Part shown: positions 1 through 12,638 of the stretch, piece by piece
How positions within the stretch are numbered: the first letter of the stretch is position 1
Layout of the letters: each line of letters opens with the position of its first letter
Assembly (NCBI GenBank): GCA_034620365.1
Contig: JAQGEQ010000244.1
Span: 186,001-250,000 of the forward strand
DNA: 64,000 bases
DNA from: Pegea sp. RAD2-039
Lineage: Eukaryota; Chordata; Thaliacea; Salpida; Salpidae
Direction: 5' to 3'
The notes under the pieces: model-generated
Told to the model about the DNA's origin: nothing
Databases searched by the model: none
What the model saw: only the letters and a program-made list of their open reading frames with translations
Translations under genes and position numbers: made by a program

Positions 1-95
1 GCTACACCGATAGTATATCGACGCTATACTTAAAATAAAAACAAGTCTGAAAAACAAAATCAGTGAACCGGAACTTTTTCAGTATGTTATGAAGT
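1..95 (+). repeat. Module C copy
   Basis: The block runs from GTATATCGACGCTATACTTA through GAACCGGAACTTTTTCAG. Other copies lie at 40801-40913 and 62322-62410 on this strand and at 7705-7800 and 16510-16600 on the other. The sequence on both sides is also shared between copies, so this is an internal landmark of a longer repeat and not its end. Confidence 0.7.
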
Positions 96-646
96 TTGAT
101 TTGATTTGATAAAGAAAATATGTGATGAAAAAAAACATTTGACTTAAAAACTACTGTATCAAGATGTTTCTGAAATATCTAAAATTGTAATCACATCAAA
201 ACTGGTAAATCAAACTTTTATTAAAATAACAGAATTAACAACTTTAAGTTTCACCTCTGTATGTAATAGAGATTAATTTTAGATATGTTTAAGAGGATGC
301 AATTGTAATGAGTTTAAAAATAAAAATATTTTAAAGACATTTTAGTGTTTCAACTTTAAGTAAAAAGAACATTAAGAACAATTTTCTTTCAAAAAGAACA
401 ATTTTTTGGAAATTTTCTAGATTTTGATGTTTAAAAAAAACGAATGATAATAAAAATCAAATTAAGATAAAAGTAATTTTCTGGTTCAAATTTTTAAATA
501 TTTTTAGCAAACATTATTATTTACTACTTTATTTTTATGCAAATTAAGTATCAGTAATATTGTTTTAAAAAAATTCTTTATAAATGTTAAATATACTATT
601 ATATGTCAGTGAAATATATAAAAACCTTTTATTCACTACTTTTTTT

Positions 647-760
647 CAGTCACAAGATGTCTCTGTTTCATCATCACAATCGATTTTTTTATCTTATAGA
701 ATTAGTGTTTTGTGTTGAGATCTGTAGACATTTAGTTTTTCTCACTAAGTTTGAGCTTAC
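647..760 (+). repeat. Module B stem copy, diverged
   Basis: It opens with CAGTCACAAGATGTCTCT and closes with TTTGAGCTTAC. In better copies an outer AGTCAC/GTGACT stem and an inner CACTATA/TATAGTG stem can pair; here the inner stem is lost. Confidence 0.55.
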
Positions 761-1010
761 AAGAAACTGTATTTAAATTATAAGAAACAGTTTTATCTAA
801 AATTATCTTATTTTTTTCACATCGAAAATACTTTTAGTTCATTTTAGTTATAAGAAATCTTTTAAAACTTAGTTTTGAAACTGATTTTAGAGAAATTAAG
901 AAGTACCAAATAGTAAAAAGATAATTAACATTTTTTTAGAATACAAAACATGTTTTCGTTGTCCCAAAAAAAAACAAGCTTATACAGAAAATTGAATTTT
1001 GAAAAGTCAG

Positions 1011-1133
1011 TTTTGTCCGGACAAATACTAGATTGAACTTAATTAATATATATATAAAGAAATATCAATTAGCGACTTGTTGGTCTTGTCACTAGTCCAA
1101 AATCACACATTTGAAATCGACAAACTTGTCGAT
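1011..1133 (+). repeat. Cassette A copy 1
   Basis: The box TTTGTCCGGACAAATACTAG is followed by an AT spacer, a core containing GACTTGTTGGTCTTGTC, then ATTTGAA and the hairpin ATCGACAAACTTGTCGAT. The inverted partner at 15497-15613 carries nearly the same core, as expected for a recent large duplication. Confidence 0.65.
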
Positions 1134-2309
1134 GTCCTTTAAACAATTTAGTTGTAGTTGGTTAGTAACCTTGTCTCAGAAAACTTCATGAAATTCAGAA
1201 TAGTTGTATAACCGTTGAAAACATGTATTTTTGTCGATAGGATAGTTTATGATTTATGTAATAAGTTCAAACAATATTTCAACAAACAACGAAAATTTGA
1301 ATAATCAGAATGTTGTTAATATTATAGTTAAAAGGAAGTAAACCATTTGAATAGCTAGTTGTGGTAACTTTTATTTATGGTAATTTTGTTAGTCAATAAA
1401 TTTAAAAGTATTTTAGAAAGAAGTGTTCAAAACATAATTATTGTATTTAGTTAGTTACTTTGGGTGAAAATTGAAAAATATTATTTTTGGATATTATAAA
1501 ATATCTTAAACTAAGTATCATCATAATATTTTTGTTAATGACATTAGCCAAAAATCTAAACGTTAAGTTGATATTTTAAAACTGCAAGCTATATGATGAG
1601 TGAATTAGAAACTTTTTAAAGTTTAACTTTCTGATAATCAACATATAGCAAATTTCAAAATAAACTTTTTATACAAATTGTGTTTTGGTTTTAAGAATTT
1701 TACTTTATTTTTTAACCCAAAACTGTAAGTCTAACAAAGGCTAATTTATAAGGTTGATTGTTTTTAACTTGGCCTGGATAAGAAATTTGTATCTCTTGCG
1801 TCAATATAATATTTGATAATATCAATTGAATTATAAACATAATTTTGAAATCTAAATTTTACTAAAGAATATTTCTTTATTCAAAAACACTTCAATTTAT
1901 AGTTAAGTAATCGAACAAGTTGATTATGATCAAAAAATTAAAACGTTTTACTTTATTGTTTATTGTTAGTTTATTGTTAGATGACTAACACAGTAAGAAA
2001 ATTAAATCTGAAAATGAATTTTTCTGTTGTCAACTTTAGCAAAAACATCTAACTACAACTTTCTTATACTCAAAATTTTAAACTCATGCTAATTTTGAAA
2101 AATTGATACAACAAATTGCTAAAACAGATTTTAAAGAAAAAAATTTGAGTTTAGTGCAGTGATCATTTATTTATATATCTATTATTAGCTAGATTTTAAA
2201 GATTGATTTTAATTGTTTTCTACTAATAAGTTTTAAAAATTATAATATAATGAGTATTGTTCTTAATTTAATTTTTTTTTTCATTTGACTTTATCCATCT
2301 AACAAAAAT

Positions 2310-2735
2310 ATTGTTTAAAAATTTAAATGAAAAATATTTGAAATTTTAGTTTCCAACTTCAAAAATTCAAAATATATAAAATATTCTCTGTAGATATTGT
2401 AGCAAAAGTATAAAAATAAAAAAGTATATCTGAGTTTTGTTAGCTAAAGAAATTCAGTTGGTAAAAAACAAATTTGAAAGTAAAATATTTATTAAAGTAA
2501 AAAATCAGTTTAAACAGTTTTCCACTCATTGTTATTCTCGTTTAACAACAAATTAATTTTTAATTTTACTGTCTTTAAAAATATAACTATAAATTCATCT
2601 TTTCAAAAACATTCATTATTTATTTTGTAAATTTAGTAGTTTTACGAAAATATTAAACTTCACTTCATAAAATATATTAGATTTAAGCAAAACTGTTTCT
2701 TTTGCGTAAGTAAAAATATTTTTTGAAAAAATAAA
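2310..2735. repeat. Dispersed repeat, direct copies at 50.2 and 32.2 kb
   Basis: The run with TTGTTAGCTAAAGAAATTCA is shared with 50170-50560, and more weakly with 32220-32560. It leads into a minus-strand module D. No open frame of note. Confidence 0.6.
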
Positions 2736-2784
2736 AAAAACTAATTAAAGATTTTTGAGTTTTATGTTTCTATAGTAGAAAAAG

Positions 2785-2846
2785 TTGACGCTAGACGTCG
2801 CTGAAGATAAATAATTTTGAAATCCTTGCATTGCTTCAGGCTATGA
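2785..2846 (-). repeat. Module D copy
   Basis: On the minus strand it reads AGCCTGAAGCAATGCAAGG, a short AT spacer, then CAGCGACGTCTAGCGTCAAC. GACG and CGTC around TCTAG can pair. Copies also occur at 6249, 12639, 18862, 32629, 41845, 46441 and 55995. Confidence 0.7.
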
Positions 2847-3239
2847 TTTTGTAAATGATATTTGATAACTTGAGTTTTAAGACTTACTTTTAAACTTTGT
2901 TGAAATTATGAATAATAAAGTTTAAATTGAAAACAAAACTATTTTAACAAGTAGCTTTTCGTATCAAACAAAATAAAAATTAAAAAAGAAAATTATATTT
3001 TTCATTTTTAATATCAAGAAAATTGAAACTTTTTAACATATATTTTTATGTAATAAGAAAGTATCAAACTTTCTACTATACAGCTTTAGCAGATGTTGCT
3101 GATTAAAAGTGCTTTTAAATTTCATTGTAATCAAATGTATCTTAAAAAAATAAGCTTTCTGGTTTTGTACCGACAAACATGTTAATATAGAAATAAATCA
3201 CCTTTTTTAGTTAAACAATAAATCTAAAACTGAAATTTC

Positions 3240-4900
3240 AAAATTCTTTATTCTAACTTTGTTTAGTTAAACAAATTTTAATAAATCTGAAACTGAAATA
3301 TAAACAAAATTTTATGTTAATTGAATTGGTATAAAAATATGTTATAAGAACTTTCATTTACTTTTGCATTATAGTTTTGGCTAAAAATCAAATTAAAAAC
3401 AAAAGCAGAATTCAAAATTGTCCTGAGTTTTCAATTCAATAAATAAAATATTAAATTAACTTAACGGAAAAATATAGAATACACAAATTAATTAATGCCT
3501 TATAACGTTTATAACTTTTATGGTAATTAATTTATATAAAAAAAACTACTGTTAATGATTAAGCAATTTCAATAAAATTTTTGATAGTATTGAGTACTTA
3601 TTTTTAAGCCATTACTGGTAGTTATTTAACTAATTAAATAAAAAAGCTCCAAAAACTAAATGTTTGAAGCTAAGAATTACAGTTTAATTATCGTGCTTTC
3701 TTAAGTTGGACTTGAAACGGTTGAAATCTATCTTAATAAGCAAAGCCTTTTTTTATGAATGATCTTGTAAACATTAAATCTAATATCTTAACTAAAGCTG
3801 CTAATAGTATGTTTTTAATGCTGACTTATATAGCTTACGTATAGTTATTATTTTACATATCATTGATTACATTGTGGAATTTTGACTCATAAAGTAACAA
3901 TTTAACAACTTATCTCAAGAAAAAAGGGAAAATAATCTTGTAAGATCTATATGTAGATCTATATTTAGCTGCAGTTTGTTGAGCTTTTGTTTTATTTTTC
4001 TTGTACATAAAATAATTTGGAAAAATATGAAAACTTTTTTTTATACTCAACAATAACTGTTCTATAATATAATCAATATTTGAGCCAACGAAATAACTGT
4101 CTATTTTATATTCACTTTTACAAGATCTTTTTGTAAACTGTCATTTTGAGAAAATTAAAATTTGAGATTAAACTTTTTCATAATTTAAAGTAAACTCTTA
4201 TTAGAAATTTAAAAAGAATTTCTATCAAACACTTAGAAAAAAATTAATTCAAAATTATTACAGTCATACTTACACAAAACATAATTTTATGTTTATAGTA
4301 AAAAGAAAACTTTTGAAACTGATTTTAGAAAACTTGATTAATAGCAAATAAAAAAAACATAATTTACATTTTTTTTAAATAGAATACATGTTTTTGTTGT
4401 TTAAAATAGATCAAACTTATACGGAAAATTGATCTTTGGAAAGTCAGTTTTGTCCGGACAAATACTAGATCGAAAGAAATTAATAAATGTAAGAATAAAA
4501 ATGAAGAAAATATAGCAATATTTCTTGCAATTGCATTCCATTTTTTTGAAGTCGACAACCGTGTCGATCTCCTTAAAACAAGTTAGTTGAAGTTGGTTAG
4601 TAAACTTGTCTCTGAAAACTTCATGAAATTCAGAATAGTTGTATAACTGCTAAAAACGTGTATTTTGTCGATAGGATAGCTTAGGATTTTTTAATAAGTT
4701 CAAACAATATTTCAACAAACAGTGAAAACTTGAATAAGAAGAATGTTTCTTAATATTATAAATAAAAGGAATTAAACAAGTTGAAAAGCTATTTCTGGTA
4801 ACTTTTATATAAGGCTAAACTTGAAAGACTATAAACTTAATAATGGTTTAGAAGTAATTGTCTAAAATATAATTATTTTGTTTAATTATTTACTTATTAT
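3240..4900. repeat. Direct repeat with 29680-31290
   Basis: Shared landmarks include TTGTTTAGTTAAACAAA-like sequence at the start, GATCTATATGTAGATCTATA near 3943 and 30338, and cassette A at the right. The two copies sit 26 kb apart in the same direction. No gene is seen inside. Confidence 0.75.
4449..4568 (+). repeat. Cassette A copy 2
   Basis: It has an intact palindromic box, a spacer, an Sm-like ATTTTTTTGAA, and a hairpin GTCGACAACCGTGTCGAT in which one pair has become G-T. The core differs from copy 1 while box and hairpin are kept. Confidence 0.65.
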
Positions 4901-4910
4901 CAACTTCAAT

Positions 4911-5022
4911 TTCCGGACAAATACAAGATGAGAAGATTTTTTATATAAAGAAATGTTCCTCAACCTTTAATGGTATAGTTTAGTTTAGATACTCAATTTT
5001 TGATATCGACCATTTGTCGATA
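4911..5022 (+). repeat. Cassette A copy 3
   Basis: The box is TTCCGGACAAATACAAGAT. The core includes TCAACCTTTAATGGTATAG, then CAATTTTTGA and the perfect hairpin TATCGACCATTTGTCGATA. AATTTTTGA fits the Sm-site consensus (purine-A-U4-6-G-purine). The direct partner at 54553-54666 keeps the same core. Confidence 0.7.
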
Positions 5023-5604
5023 GAATAATCCGACAAATACAAGTAGCAAGCAAACAGCAGACTTTCAAATTAAATATTGCTTAAATATTTCCTTTGGTGA
5101 GAATACTTGAGGAAATTTTCAATTTAACTCCAAATATTTGTGAATATAAAAGTTTTTGAAATTTCTATTTATTTGATTTACAAAAACTTATGATGAGTAC
5201 TACATAAAAACATTTTATTCATTTTTATTTGAGACTATCGCAAACATTTCCAATTGTTCCAGTAAATCTATGATGGAATTTAGTGGATAGCAAAAAAGTC
5301 AATAAAAAGTTTTAGTAAAAACTGGCAATATTGAGCTATACAATTATTATTTTTAAAATTTTAAACTTAAAATTATTTTTTTCACTCTTTCATATTAAAT
5401 AGCGATTTATAAAAAAATTATATACTTGCGTGAAACATTTTACACATTATGAATTTTCAAATTTAATCACAATTTTTAAGTGAAAAAAGTAATTTATTTA
5501 TATATTAACATGGTTGTCAGTGTGAAAGGAAAAAGCTTAAAAAAAAAATAAATAAATCAAATAATAAACAAGTAGTTAAATATATATTATGTTATATATA
5601 TATA

Positions 5605-5710
5605 AACGAGTAGTCGATATCAAAAAATTACTCAGTTGAAGGTGTATTATAATGATAACTAAAAATGTTTATCATTATAAAAACGTTGTTTCATCTAGTA
5701 TTTGTCCGGA
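5605..5710 (-). repeat. Cassette A copy, hairpin damaged
   Basis: The minus-strand box is intact (CATCTAGTATTTGTCCGG on plus). One hairpin arm is lost: plus reads ATAAACGAGTAGTCGATA where the partner at 55344 has TATCGACGACTAGTCGATA. Confidence 0.6.
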
Positions 5711-6248
5711 AAAAATTATTTTTGAATAGCATTTGTAATTTAAAAAATTTGAATTATTGTAATCATAAGAATAGTTTTATATGTTGACAATAAAAACAAA
5801 ATTAAATTGATTTTGATAATTTTATTTAACTTATCTGAAATTTTTCTAATTTCGGTCAAAATTTTTTCAGGATATTTTTTTTATTCTATGCTTTGGAAAT
5901 TCATAGTCGCTAAGTTGAGTCAAATTTTTCTAACTGTCCATTTGTTTTTATTTACAGATTTCAATACAAGGGTTATTGAAAAAAGTGTTTAAATGTTTGT
6001 AAGGTAAAATCATTGGGAAAAATTATTTGTCTGACAGATAAGAGGAAGAAAGTATGTTAAAAAGTTAAAATTAACTTTTAAATTTAAAGTTAAATAAATA
6101 ATTTGTTTTTATAGTTCTTATTTTGTTTGATACGAAAAGTTACTAGTTAAATTAGTTTTGTTTCCAATTTAAATATAATTATTAGTAATTTCAACAAAGT
6201 TTAAAAGTAAGTCTTGAAATTCAAGTTTTCAAATATCAATTACAAAAA

Positions 6249-6310
6249 CATAGCCTGAAGCAATGCAAAGATTTAAAAATTATATATCTTCAGCGACGTC
6301 TACCGTTAAC
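6249..6310 (+). repeat. Module D copy
   Basis: Plus strand reads ATAGCCTGAAGCAATGCAA, spacer, then CTTCAGCGACGTCTACCGTT. Same order and spacing after cassette A as at 12639 and 55995. Confidence 0.7.
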
Positions 6311-7060
6311 TTGTTCAACTACAGAAACATAAAACTCAAAAATCTTTAATTAGATATTTTGAAAAACATTTTTACTTACCAAAACAATCAATTTTGCTTT
6401 AAGTAATTATATTTTATTTGGTTCTCAATAATCTTTTCTAATCATTTCTAAATACGCAAGATGTTTAGGTTTTTATTTTAACTACATCTGGTTAGCTGAA
6501 GATTTTATTCTAATTGCCAAACTCAACAATTTTGGTCATTTAATTATTTTTAAACATAAGTAAAAACGTCAAAAAATTTTTGAAGAAAAAAAATGAATGT
6601 ATGATTCCATAAATATTTAGTAATATCAAAATAATTTGCTAATTAACAAAACCTTTATATTTCATGAATAAAATTTTATAGAAAAATCAGAGCATTTACG
6701 ACCTTAAGATAAATTTTTTCAGTTATCTACGCTATATTATACGGATATAATCTATTTGATCAATAATTGAACTTTTCTACAAGTTAAACAATCTTTTTTA
6801 TTTTAGAAATAGGTAAAAACAACAAACATTTTTGTTGTCTTTTCACGAAATCGATGGGCGAATCGTAATATTTCAATATTTTGTAAAATTTCAAACTTGT
6901 GATTGACTCTTAATGTCGAATGGAACTTTAAACAAATACCTCGTGAAAGTTGTTCATATACATTTCTCGAATATTTTCAGTTTTTTTAAGTTCACTTTTT
7001 ATTTCTAATCTAATAGAGATTATTCAACAAAAATTAGTCTATGATGGTGACGTATTTACT

Positions 7061-7639
7061 GATGAACAATTTGATGATGCTAGTTTTTATGAAAGAATGT
7101 GATTACTAATGAAAGTATTTTTGTCATTTAACGTGAATATATTTGTTTAGTATCAATACTAATTTGGTTGAGTTATCATATATTGTCTTAGAGAAGAATT
7201 GTTTAAACTATTTAAATAATAATTATTTGATTATAAAAATATGCATCAGTTATGTAAGGATGTTAACCAAATATAAAAAAGTACATTACAAACTTGAAGG
7301 TTTTATTTTCAATCTTGCCTTGTTTACAATAGCTGAGATTTGTTTCATCAAATTACTACAGCAAATAAAAAGCACAAATTTCCATTAGGGAATTGTTTTA
7401 GAGTATTTTTTGTTTAGTAAATTGCAGCAAGGTCAAAGTCATATCGACTAACTCGTTCCGCATGACTGCATCCGACTTACGTGATACAAGAAAGTTAACT
7501 AAACGGGAAATCCCCTCTTCATTTGAGATAGTTGGTTTGTGAATTAAATGACTAATAAAATTATAAATATAAAAAAATAGAAATTTGAAGTGGTTACCAG
7601 ACAAGATTATACAAACATGATTCTATTAACAAACTTTAT
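7061..7639. other. No supported feature
   Basis: Two short open frames occur here (7143-7388 plus, 7398-7604 minus). Neither has a motif, coding-like composition or splice context that I can support. Confidence 0.5.
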
Positions 7640-8850
7640 TTTTGAACAAACCAAAACTTATATCTAATATTTTTCTCATTTTTTGTTTTTTTTATCAAAT
7701 CGAATCAAACTTCATATCATACTGAAAAGGTTCCGGTTCACTGATTTTATTTTTCAGACTTGTTTTTATTTTAAGTATAGCGTCGATATACTACTTGTTA
7801 TGAATTGAATGAAGCTGTTTTCAAATTTCTATTTGAACCTTATAAATTTTCATCCGACATATTTTTCGTTTCACAAAATTTCACATTAGCAAATAAAGCA
7901 ACTCAAATTATTATTTTTCAGTTAAAAACAGTAATTTAACAAAATAAAAAGCTTTTAAATTTGTTTGACATTCGCAAGTTTCACGATAGAATATTTTTAA
8001 ACTTACAGTTTAAATTTGAAATAATTTTCTAAAGATAGTTTCTTCTTCGTTTGTTGTTTAAATTTTCTAGTATGAAGCATTTTTGATTTATTTAATTGAA
8101 AGAAGAACAATAACAAAGAATGGAAATAACCAAATAACTCTATTCAAATAAAATTATTACTAATAACTAATGATAAAAATAAAAAATTAAAATTAAACTT
8201 TCTTTAATGGCACTAATCACAAATAGAAGAAAGTTTGATTTTAAAGTGGTTAATTACGATAAACAAACTACAACTTTCTAATTACATCACCGACAAGTTA
8301 TTGGTACAATTATAATTGTAAAATTGAAAAAAGGAATTTCATTTGCTATCGCTATTTTATGAAAATTTTATCGTTTTACTTTGCTACCCAATAAATTAAT
8401 TGATACTCTAAAAAAATCATTTAGTTAGTAATCATCGTAAGTTTTTTAAATCAAGTCACTATCCAATTGAATGCATCAACAAACCACAATTTTTTCAAAA
8501 TTTAAAATCTATAATATCGACAAATATTTGATGTCAAATTGATCATCACGTCAATTAATTATTTCAATTGAAACAATCAAATAGTTATAGTTTTTAAGTT
8601 TGCTGTTTTTGTTAGTTGTATTTGTCGGATTATTCTATCGACAAATGGTCGATTTTAAAAATTAAGTTTCTTTTAAATTCTTTCATAATAAAAGTTAATC
8701 ATTTTTATGTGACTTTCAATGTTTAATAGGTTCTTAAGAAATTTTTAGTTATCTTTGACAAGTCGTTGATTGATGCTTATTTTTAGTAATTCTTCGATCT
8801 TGTAATTTAACTCACTAATATTTTTAAATTCTTTTTTTTTAATTGAAAAA
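7640..8850. repeat. Direct repeat with 16490-17640
   Basis: The block holds module C on the minus strand (7705-7800), the run CACATTAGCAAATAAAGCAA, and a cassette-A hairpin on the minus strand at 8636-8653. That hairpin is not followed by the palindromic box, so it defines a box-less subfamily shared with 17438 and 47318. Inverted relatives lie at 40100-40913 and 51200-51680, and a direct one at 46890-47560. Confidence 0.75.
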
Positions 8851-9569
8851 GCAGAAAAAAGCCAGAAAGAAAAAATCTCAAATGATTTGTTTCTTTAATC
8901 AGTATAAGTCAAAGTATTTTACTAATATTTACCTAATGTTTTTTTTGTCCGACTTTTTAAGTAATAAGAGTTATAGAATCGATCAAATAAACTTTTTTTT
9001 TTCAATAAGCTTTATATTGAAAAATTCAAATAAACTTTTACAAAGATTTTCATTTTTAAAGTTAACAAAAAATCCATGATAAAACCGCTTAATGAAGATA
9101 TCAAATGGGTTCAGCAATGAATCAAATGATAATTGTAGTTCTGGTGTTTACTGATAAACTTCTAGCAAAAATTGTGATAAAACCATGTACATATCATATG
9201 ATTATACAACTTTATAAAAATTACTGATAAATTTGTCTATGGTTTAATTTTTGTTTAACGGTGTTATTAAGTGTTTGATACACTAAATGCAGAGCTTTTT
9301 ATTATCTAAAATAATTTTTTTAATAAATGATATATATTAAAAAATATTAATAACATTTTGATTAATTAATTCAAATAATAACTTTTTGAAAAGAAGTTTT
9401 ATTCATAAATTTTAAAGTTTATTTCAATCAAATCAAATGAAGTGTACTGTATTATTAATTCTATTTAAACGAGTATTTCTATCTTTTGTTTGGTTTTAGT
9501 ATGGTTATGTATTAAGCAGGTTTTCCTTAGTTAAATTTATTAAAGATCTTCTGTTACAGTTTTATTAAA
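8851..9569. other. No supported feature
   Basis: AT-rich sequence. The open frame at 8843-9079 is lysine- and phenylalanine-rich, as expected from A and T runs, and its beginning resembles repeat sequence near 42120. Confidence 0.45.
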
Positions 9570-10159
9570 AAAATTATTAATTTGTCTGTACTTTCATTAA
9601 TTAAGCAAGTTTGGCACTTTTCTCTTCAAATAAGTTTTTCTATTTGATTTTATCAAAGTTCATTTTTTTAAAATCATTGTTAAATTTTATAGTCAAATAA
9701 TAGTCCAAATTTAAGATTATTACAATGTATAGATTGTGAACGTTCAAAAGTGTTGATTGTCTAAAATATTAAAATGCAATTATTCGTATTATATCTTTAA
9801 CACAATTTTCAAACTATTTATTATTAAAGAATATTAAAAAGTTAACTGTGGAAATAACAGCTTTTAGATTTTAATGACAACTTTTTCCAACTATTTTATT
9901 TCAGTCTTTAAATAAACATATAAGATTTACATAAAGTTAAAGGAAAACATTTGCAAAACAAATTAAACTGTTTTTTTATTTTGTTAAATTAGAGTATGTT
10001 TTTGTAACTCAAATCATTATCCTGTTGATTAAAAATTTCAAAAACTTGAATTTTGACAAATATTTGACGTCAAATTGAAAATCCTACCAATTAATATTAT
10101 TAAATAAAACATCCAATTAGTTTTACAATTAAAATTTTCTACTAATTATCCAATTATTC

Positions 10160-10269
10160 TATCGACAAATAGTCGATATCAAAAAATTACCAGACTAACC
10201 AAATGATAACTAAATATTAAAGAACATTTCATTATATAAAATAATCTTCTCATCTAGTATTTGTCAGGA
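10160..10269 (-). repeat. Cassette A copy
   Basis: Perfect hairpin (TATCGACAAATAGTCGATA on plus), then an Sm-like T run on minus, a core containing CCAGACTAACCAAATGATAA, and a box with one change (TTTGTCAGG). Confidence 0.65.
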
Positions 10270-10518
10270 AAAAGTGCTTTTTTTTAATTTTTTATCTATC
10301 TTTTAAAATTTGATTTATGTAAAACTGTGAGACAATATTTATTTCTTTTGCTATCGATCTTATCAAAACATATTTGGTACTTCTTAGTCCATAAAACATT
10401 TCAGTTTTAAACTGCTTAATGATTTTTTAAAACTATGATTATTACAAATACTACTTGTATAAATCTAATTGTATGAGTATGAATAAACCTTGTATGAATA
10501 TTAATAAACAATATTTTG

Positions 10519-10628
10519 TAAACTTAAAGTCACTGAGTAACACTATATGTCTGACAGATAAGAGGAAACAAAGTTTATGAAATTATAAACATAAACATAA
10601 AACTAGTATAGTGACATCTTGTGGCTGA
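10519..10628 (-). repeat. Module B stem copy
   Basis: Plus strand shows AAGTCACTGAGTAACACTAT, then TGTCTGACAGATAAGAGGAA, then TATAGTGACATCTTGTGGCT. The CACTATA/TATAGTG and GTCAC/GTGRC arms can pair. Confidence 0.6.
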
Positions 10629-10760
10629 AAAATAAATAGTAAAATGCAATTTAATTTTACAAAAGTTTTAATTTAAAGTTTAACCTACTAAACTTTAATA
10701 AAAGTGAGATAAATCGCAAATAATTTGTTCAAGTCAGGTTTACCCAGAATCTTAATGAAT

Positions 10761-11759
10761 TGAAAAGGTAGAATTTGATTGAAATTTTTTCTTAGTATAT
10801 TTTAAGTAATGTTTTTTTGTAACTTATTAAAGTAACATAAAAACAGTTGATTAAAATTAGTTTGTAAGACTGAAAAAGATTTGGTTTTAATTTAACGCCA
10901 TATAAACATCATTCTACAACATTAAAAATGTTATTATGTAGATAACAGCGCATTGCTTCAATAAAAATTAAGAAATGATAATCTATTAGAACTTTAAAGC
11001 GTATTTGTTATTGTTTTTTTTAGGAAGCATAAATATTTTTATATACACTAGAAATTTTTCTAAGCTTGTAGTAAAACCTGAATGTAAATATTTGAAAATA
11101 AAATCATAAGAGACATGCTGGTATTAAAATTCATCATAGAAATTATAAAACCAAGCAAAAGACGCTTTACAACGCTAAAGCCTGAAAACGCCAAGATCCA
11201 CTCATTTAATCAGTTAAATATGTACTAATGGTGGCTTAAAACTAAATACTCAGTATAATCAACAATTTTATTGAAAATTACTTAATTGCTAAAAGTAATT
11301 TTTTTTTAATAAGCTAAAACATAAATATAGTCTTAATAGGGTTATATTATTTGATTTATTCATTATTCAAGCTTTATCATTTTATACTGACAACCATGTT
11401 AATATATAAATAAATCACTTTTTTCAATTAAAAATTATTAATAAATTTGAAATTTCATTATGTGTAAAATGTTTCATGCAAGTATATAATTTTTTATCTC
11501 ATTGATAACTTTTCTATAATTATCTTTTTTCAAATTTTTATTTAACTTTTCTTGTCAATTCATTAAGATTCGGTGTAAACCTGACTTGAACAAAATATTT
11601 GCGATTTGTCTCACTTTTATTAAAGTTTAGTATATTAAACTTTAAATTGAAACTTTTATAAAATTTCATTGGATTAAAATGAAAAGATTTGTTCATATGT
11701 GAAATGTTCTTTGACCTTTAAAAGTAATGAATAAAGATTTAGTTTTTATTAATAATTCT
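10761..11759. other. Repeat remnants without a gene
   Basis: Contains GATTCGGTGTAAACCTGACT near 11569, a sequence also found upstream of module B at 33910, 36330, 39430 and 54070, with an opposite-strand relative near 10740. I see no coding or RNA gene. Confidence 0.45.
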
Positions 11760-11990
11760 TAATTGAAAAAAGTGATTCGTTTATATATTAACATGGTTGT
11801 CATTATAAAAAGATAAAGCTTAAATATTATATAAATAAATCAAATAATAAACAAAATGAAAAAACAAAATTGACAAATATTTGATGTCTAAATGATATTC
11901 ACGCCATGTAATTATATTAATTGAAACATCCAAGCAGATTTAAATTTGAAACTAAACTTAATTTTGTTAGTTTTTAATTTCGGATTAATC

Positions 11991-12088
11991 TATCGACGAG
12001 TAGTCGATATCAAAAATAAAGGTTTCATCATTATAATACAATGATAACTAAAAAATTGTTTAATATAAAAACGTTGTTTCATCTAGTA
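11991..12088 (-). repeat. Cassette A copy
   Basis: Perfect hairpin TATCGACGAGTAGTCGATA, minus-strand ATTTTTGATA, a core with GGTTTCATCATTATAATACA on plus, and an intact box. The core differs from both sister copies (5605 and 55344). Confidence 0.65.
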
Positions 12089-12638
12089 TTTGTCCGGAGA
12101 AAAATTATTTTTGAAAATTATTAGTCATTAAAAAAATTTAAATTATTTTGAATCATAAGAATAGTTTTATATGTTGACAATAAAAACAAATAAAATGCTT
12201 TTGATAATTTTATTTAACTTATTTGAGATTTTTCTAATTTCGGTCAAAATTTTTTCAGGATGTTTTTTTTATTCTATGCTTTGGAAATTCATAGTCGCTA
12301 AGTTGAGTCAAATTTTTGTAACCGTCAATTAGTTTTTATTTACAGATTTCAATACAAGGGTTATTGAAAAAAGTGTTAGAATGTTTTGTAAGGTCAGAGT
12401 CATTGAGAAAAATTATTTGTCTGACAGTTAAGAGGAAGCAAGTATGTTAAAAAGTTTAAATTAACTTTTAAATTCAAAGCTAAATAAATAATTTGTTTTT
12501 AAATTTTTAATTTTGTTTGATACGAAAAGTTACTAGTTAAAATAATTTTGTTTTGAATTTAAACTTAAATATTAAAAATTTTAACAAAGTTTATAAGTAA
12601 GCCTTAAAATTCAATTTATCAAATATCACTTACAAAAA

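Larger units (their letters stand above)
1..2065. repeat. Left arm of inverted pair IR-1
   Basis: This block is repeated in reverse complement at 14575-16580 with identity of roughly 90 percent or more by eye. Landmarks shared by both arms are module C (1-95), module B (647-760), cassette A (1011-1133) and a stretch near 1730-1800 containing AACCCAAAACTGTAAGTCTA. It probably continues left of the window. Homology stops near 2065, after AACATCTAACTACAACTTTC. I see no coding frame. Confidence 0.8.
4905..7060. repeat. Direct repeat with 54545-56830
   Basis: A colinear block of about 2.2 kb holding cassette A on the plus strand (4911-5022), cassette A on the minus strand (5605-5710) and module D (6249-6310). 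A partial third copy is at 11760-13375. By eye the two long copies are around 90 percent identical. The short open frame inside (5807-5992) is AT-rich chance sequence and is not conserved in the other copies. Confidence 0.75.
9570..10760. repeat. Left arm of inverted pair IR-2
   Basis: Reverse complement of 36290-37480. Landmarks are TACAATGTATAGATTGTGAA near 9721, cassette A (10160-10269), and module B (10519-10628). The right arm ends beside a minisatellite that is absent here. Confidence 0.75.

Noticed and set aside
4449-4470. Box plus CTAG read as a Helitron 3' end (hairpin followed by CTAG)
   Set aside because: The palindrome has no loop, no matching TC-type 5' end is evident and no Rep/helicase coding is present; kept only as an alternative in mind.
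4364-4558. Minus-strand frame with FDLVFVRTKL, similar to frames at 19396 and 20104
   Set aside because: The similarity comes from the conserved palindromic box read in frame; spacer and core are not conserved as protein.
8843-9079. Lys/Phe-rich 78-codon frame
   Set aside because: Composition follows from A and T runs, it starts in repeat sequence also found near 42120, and it has no supporting signal.
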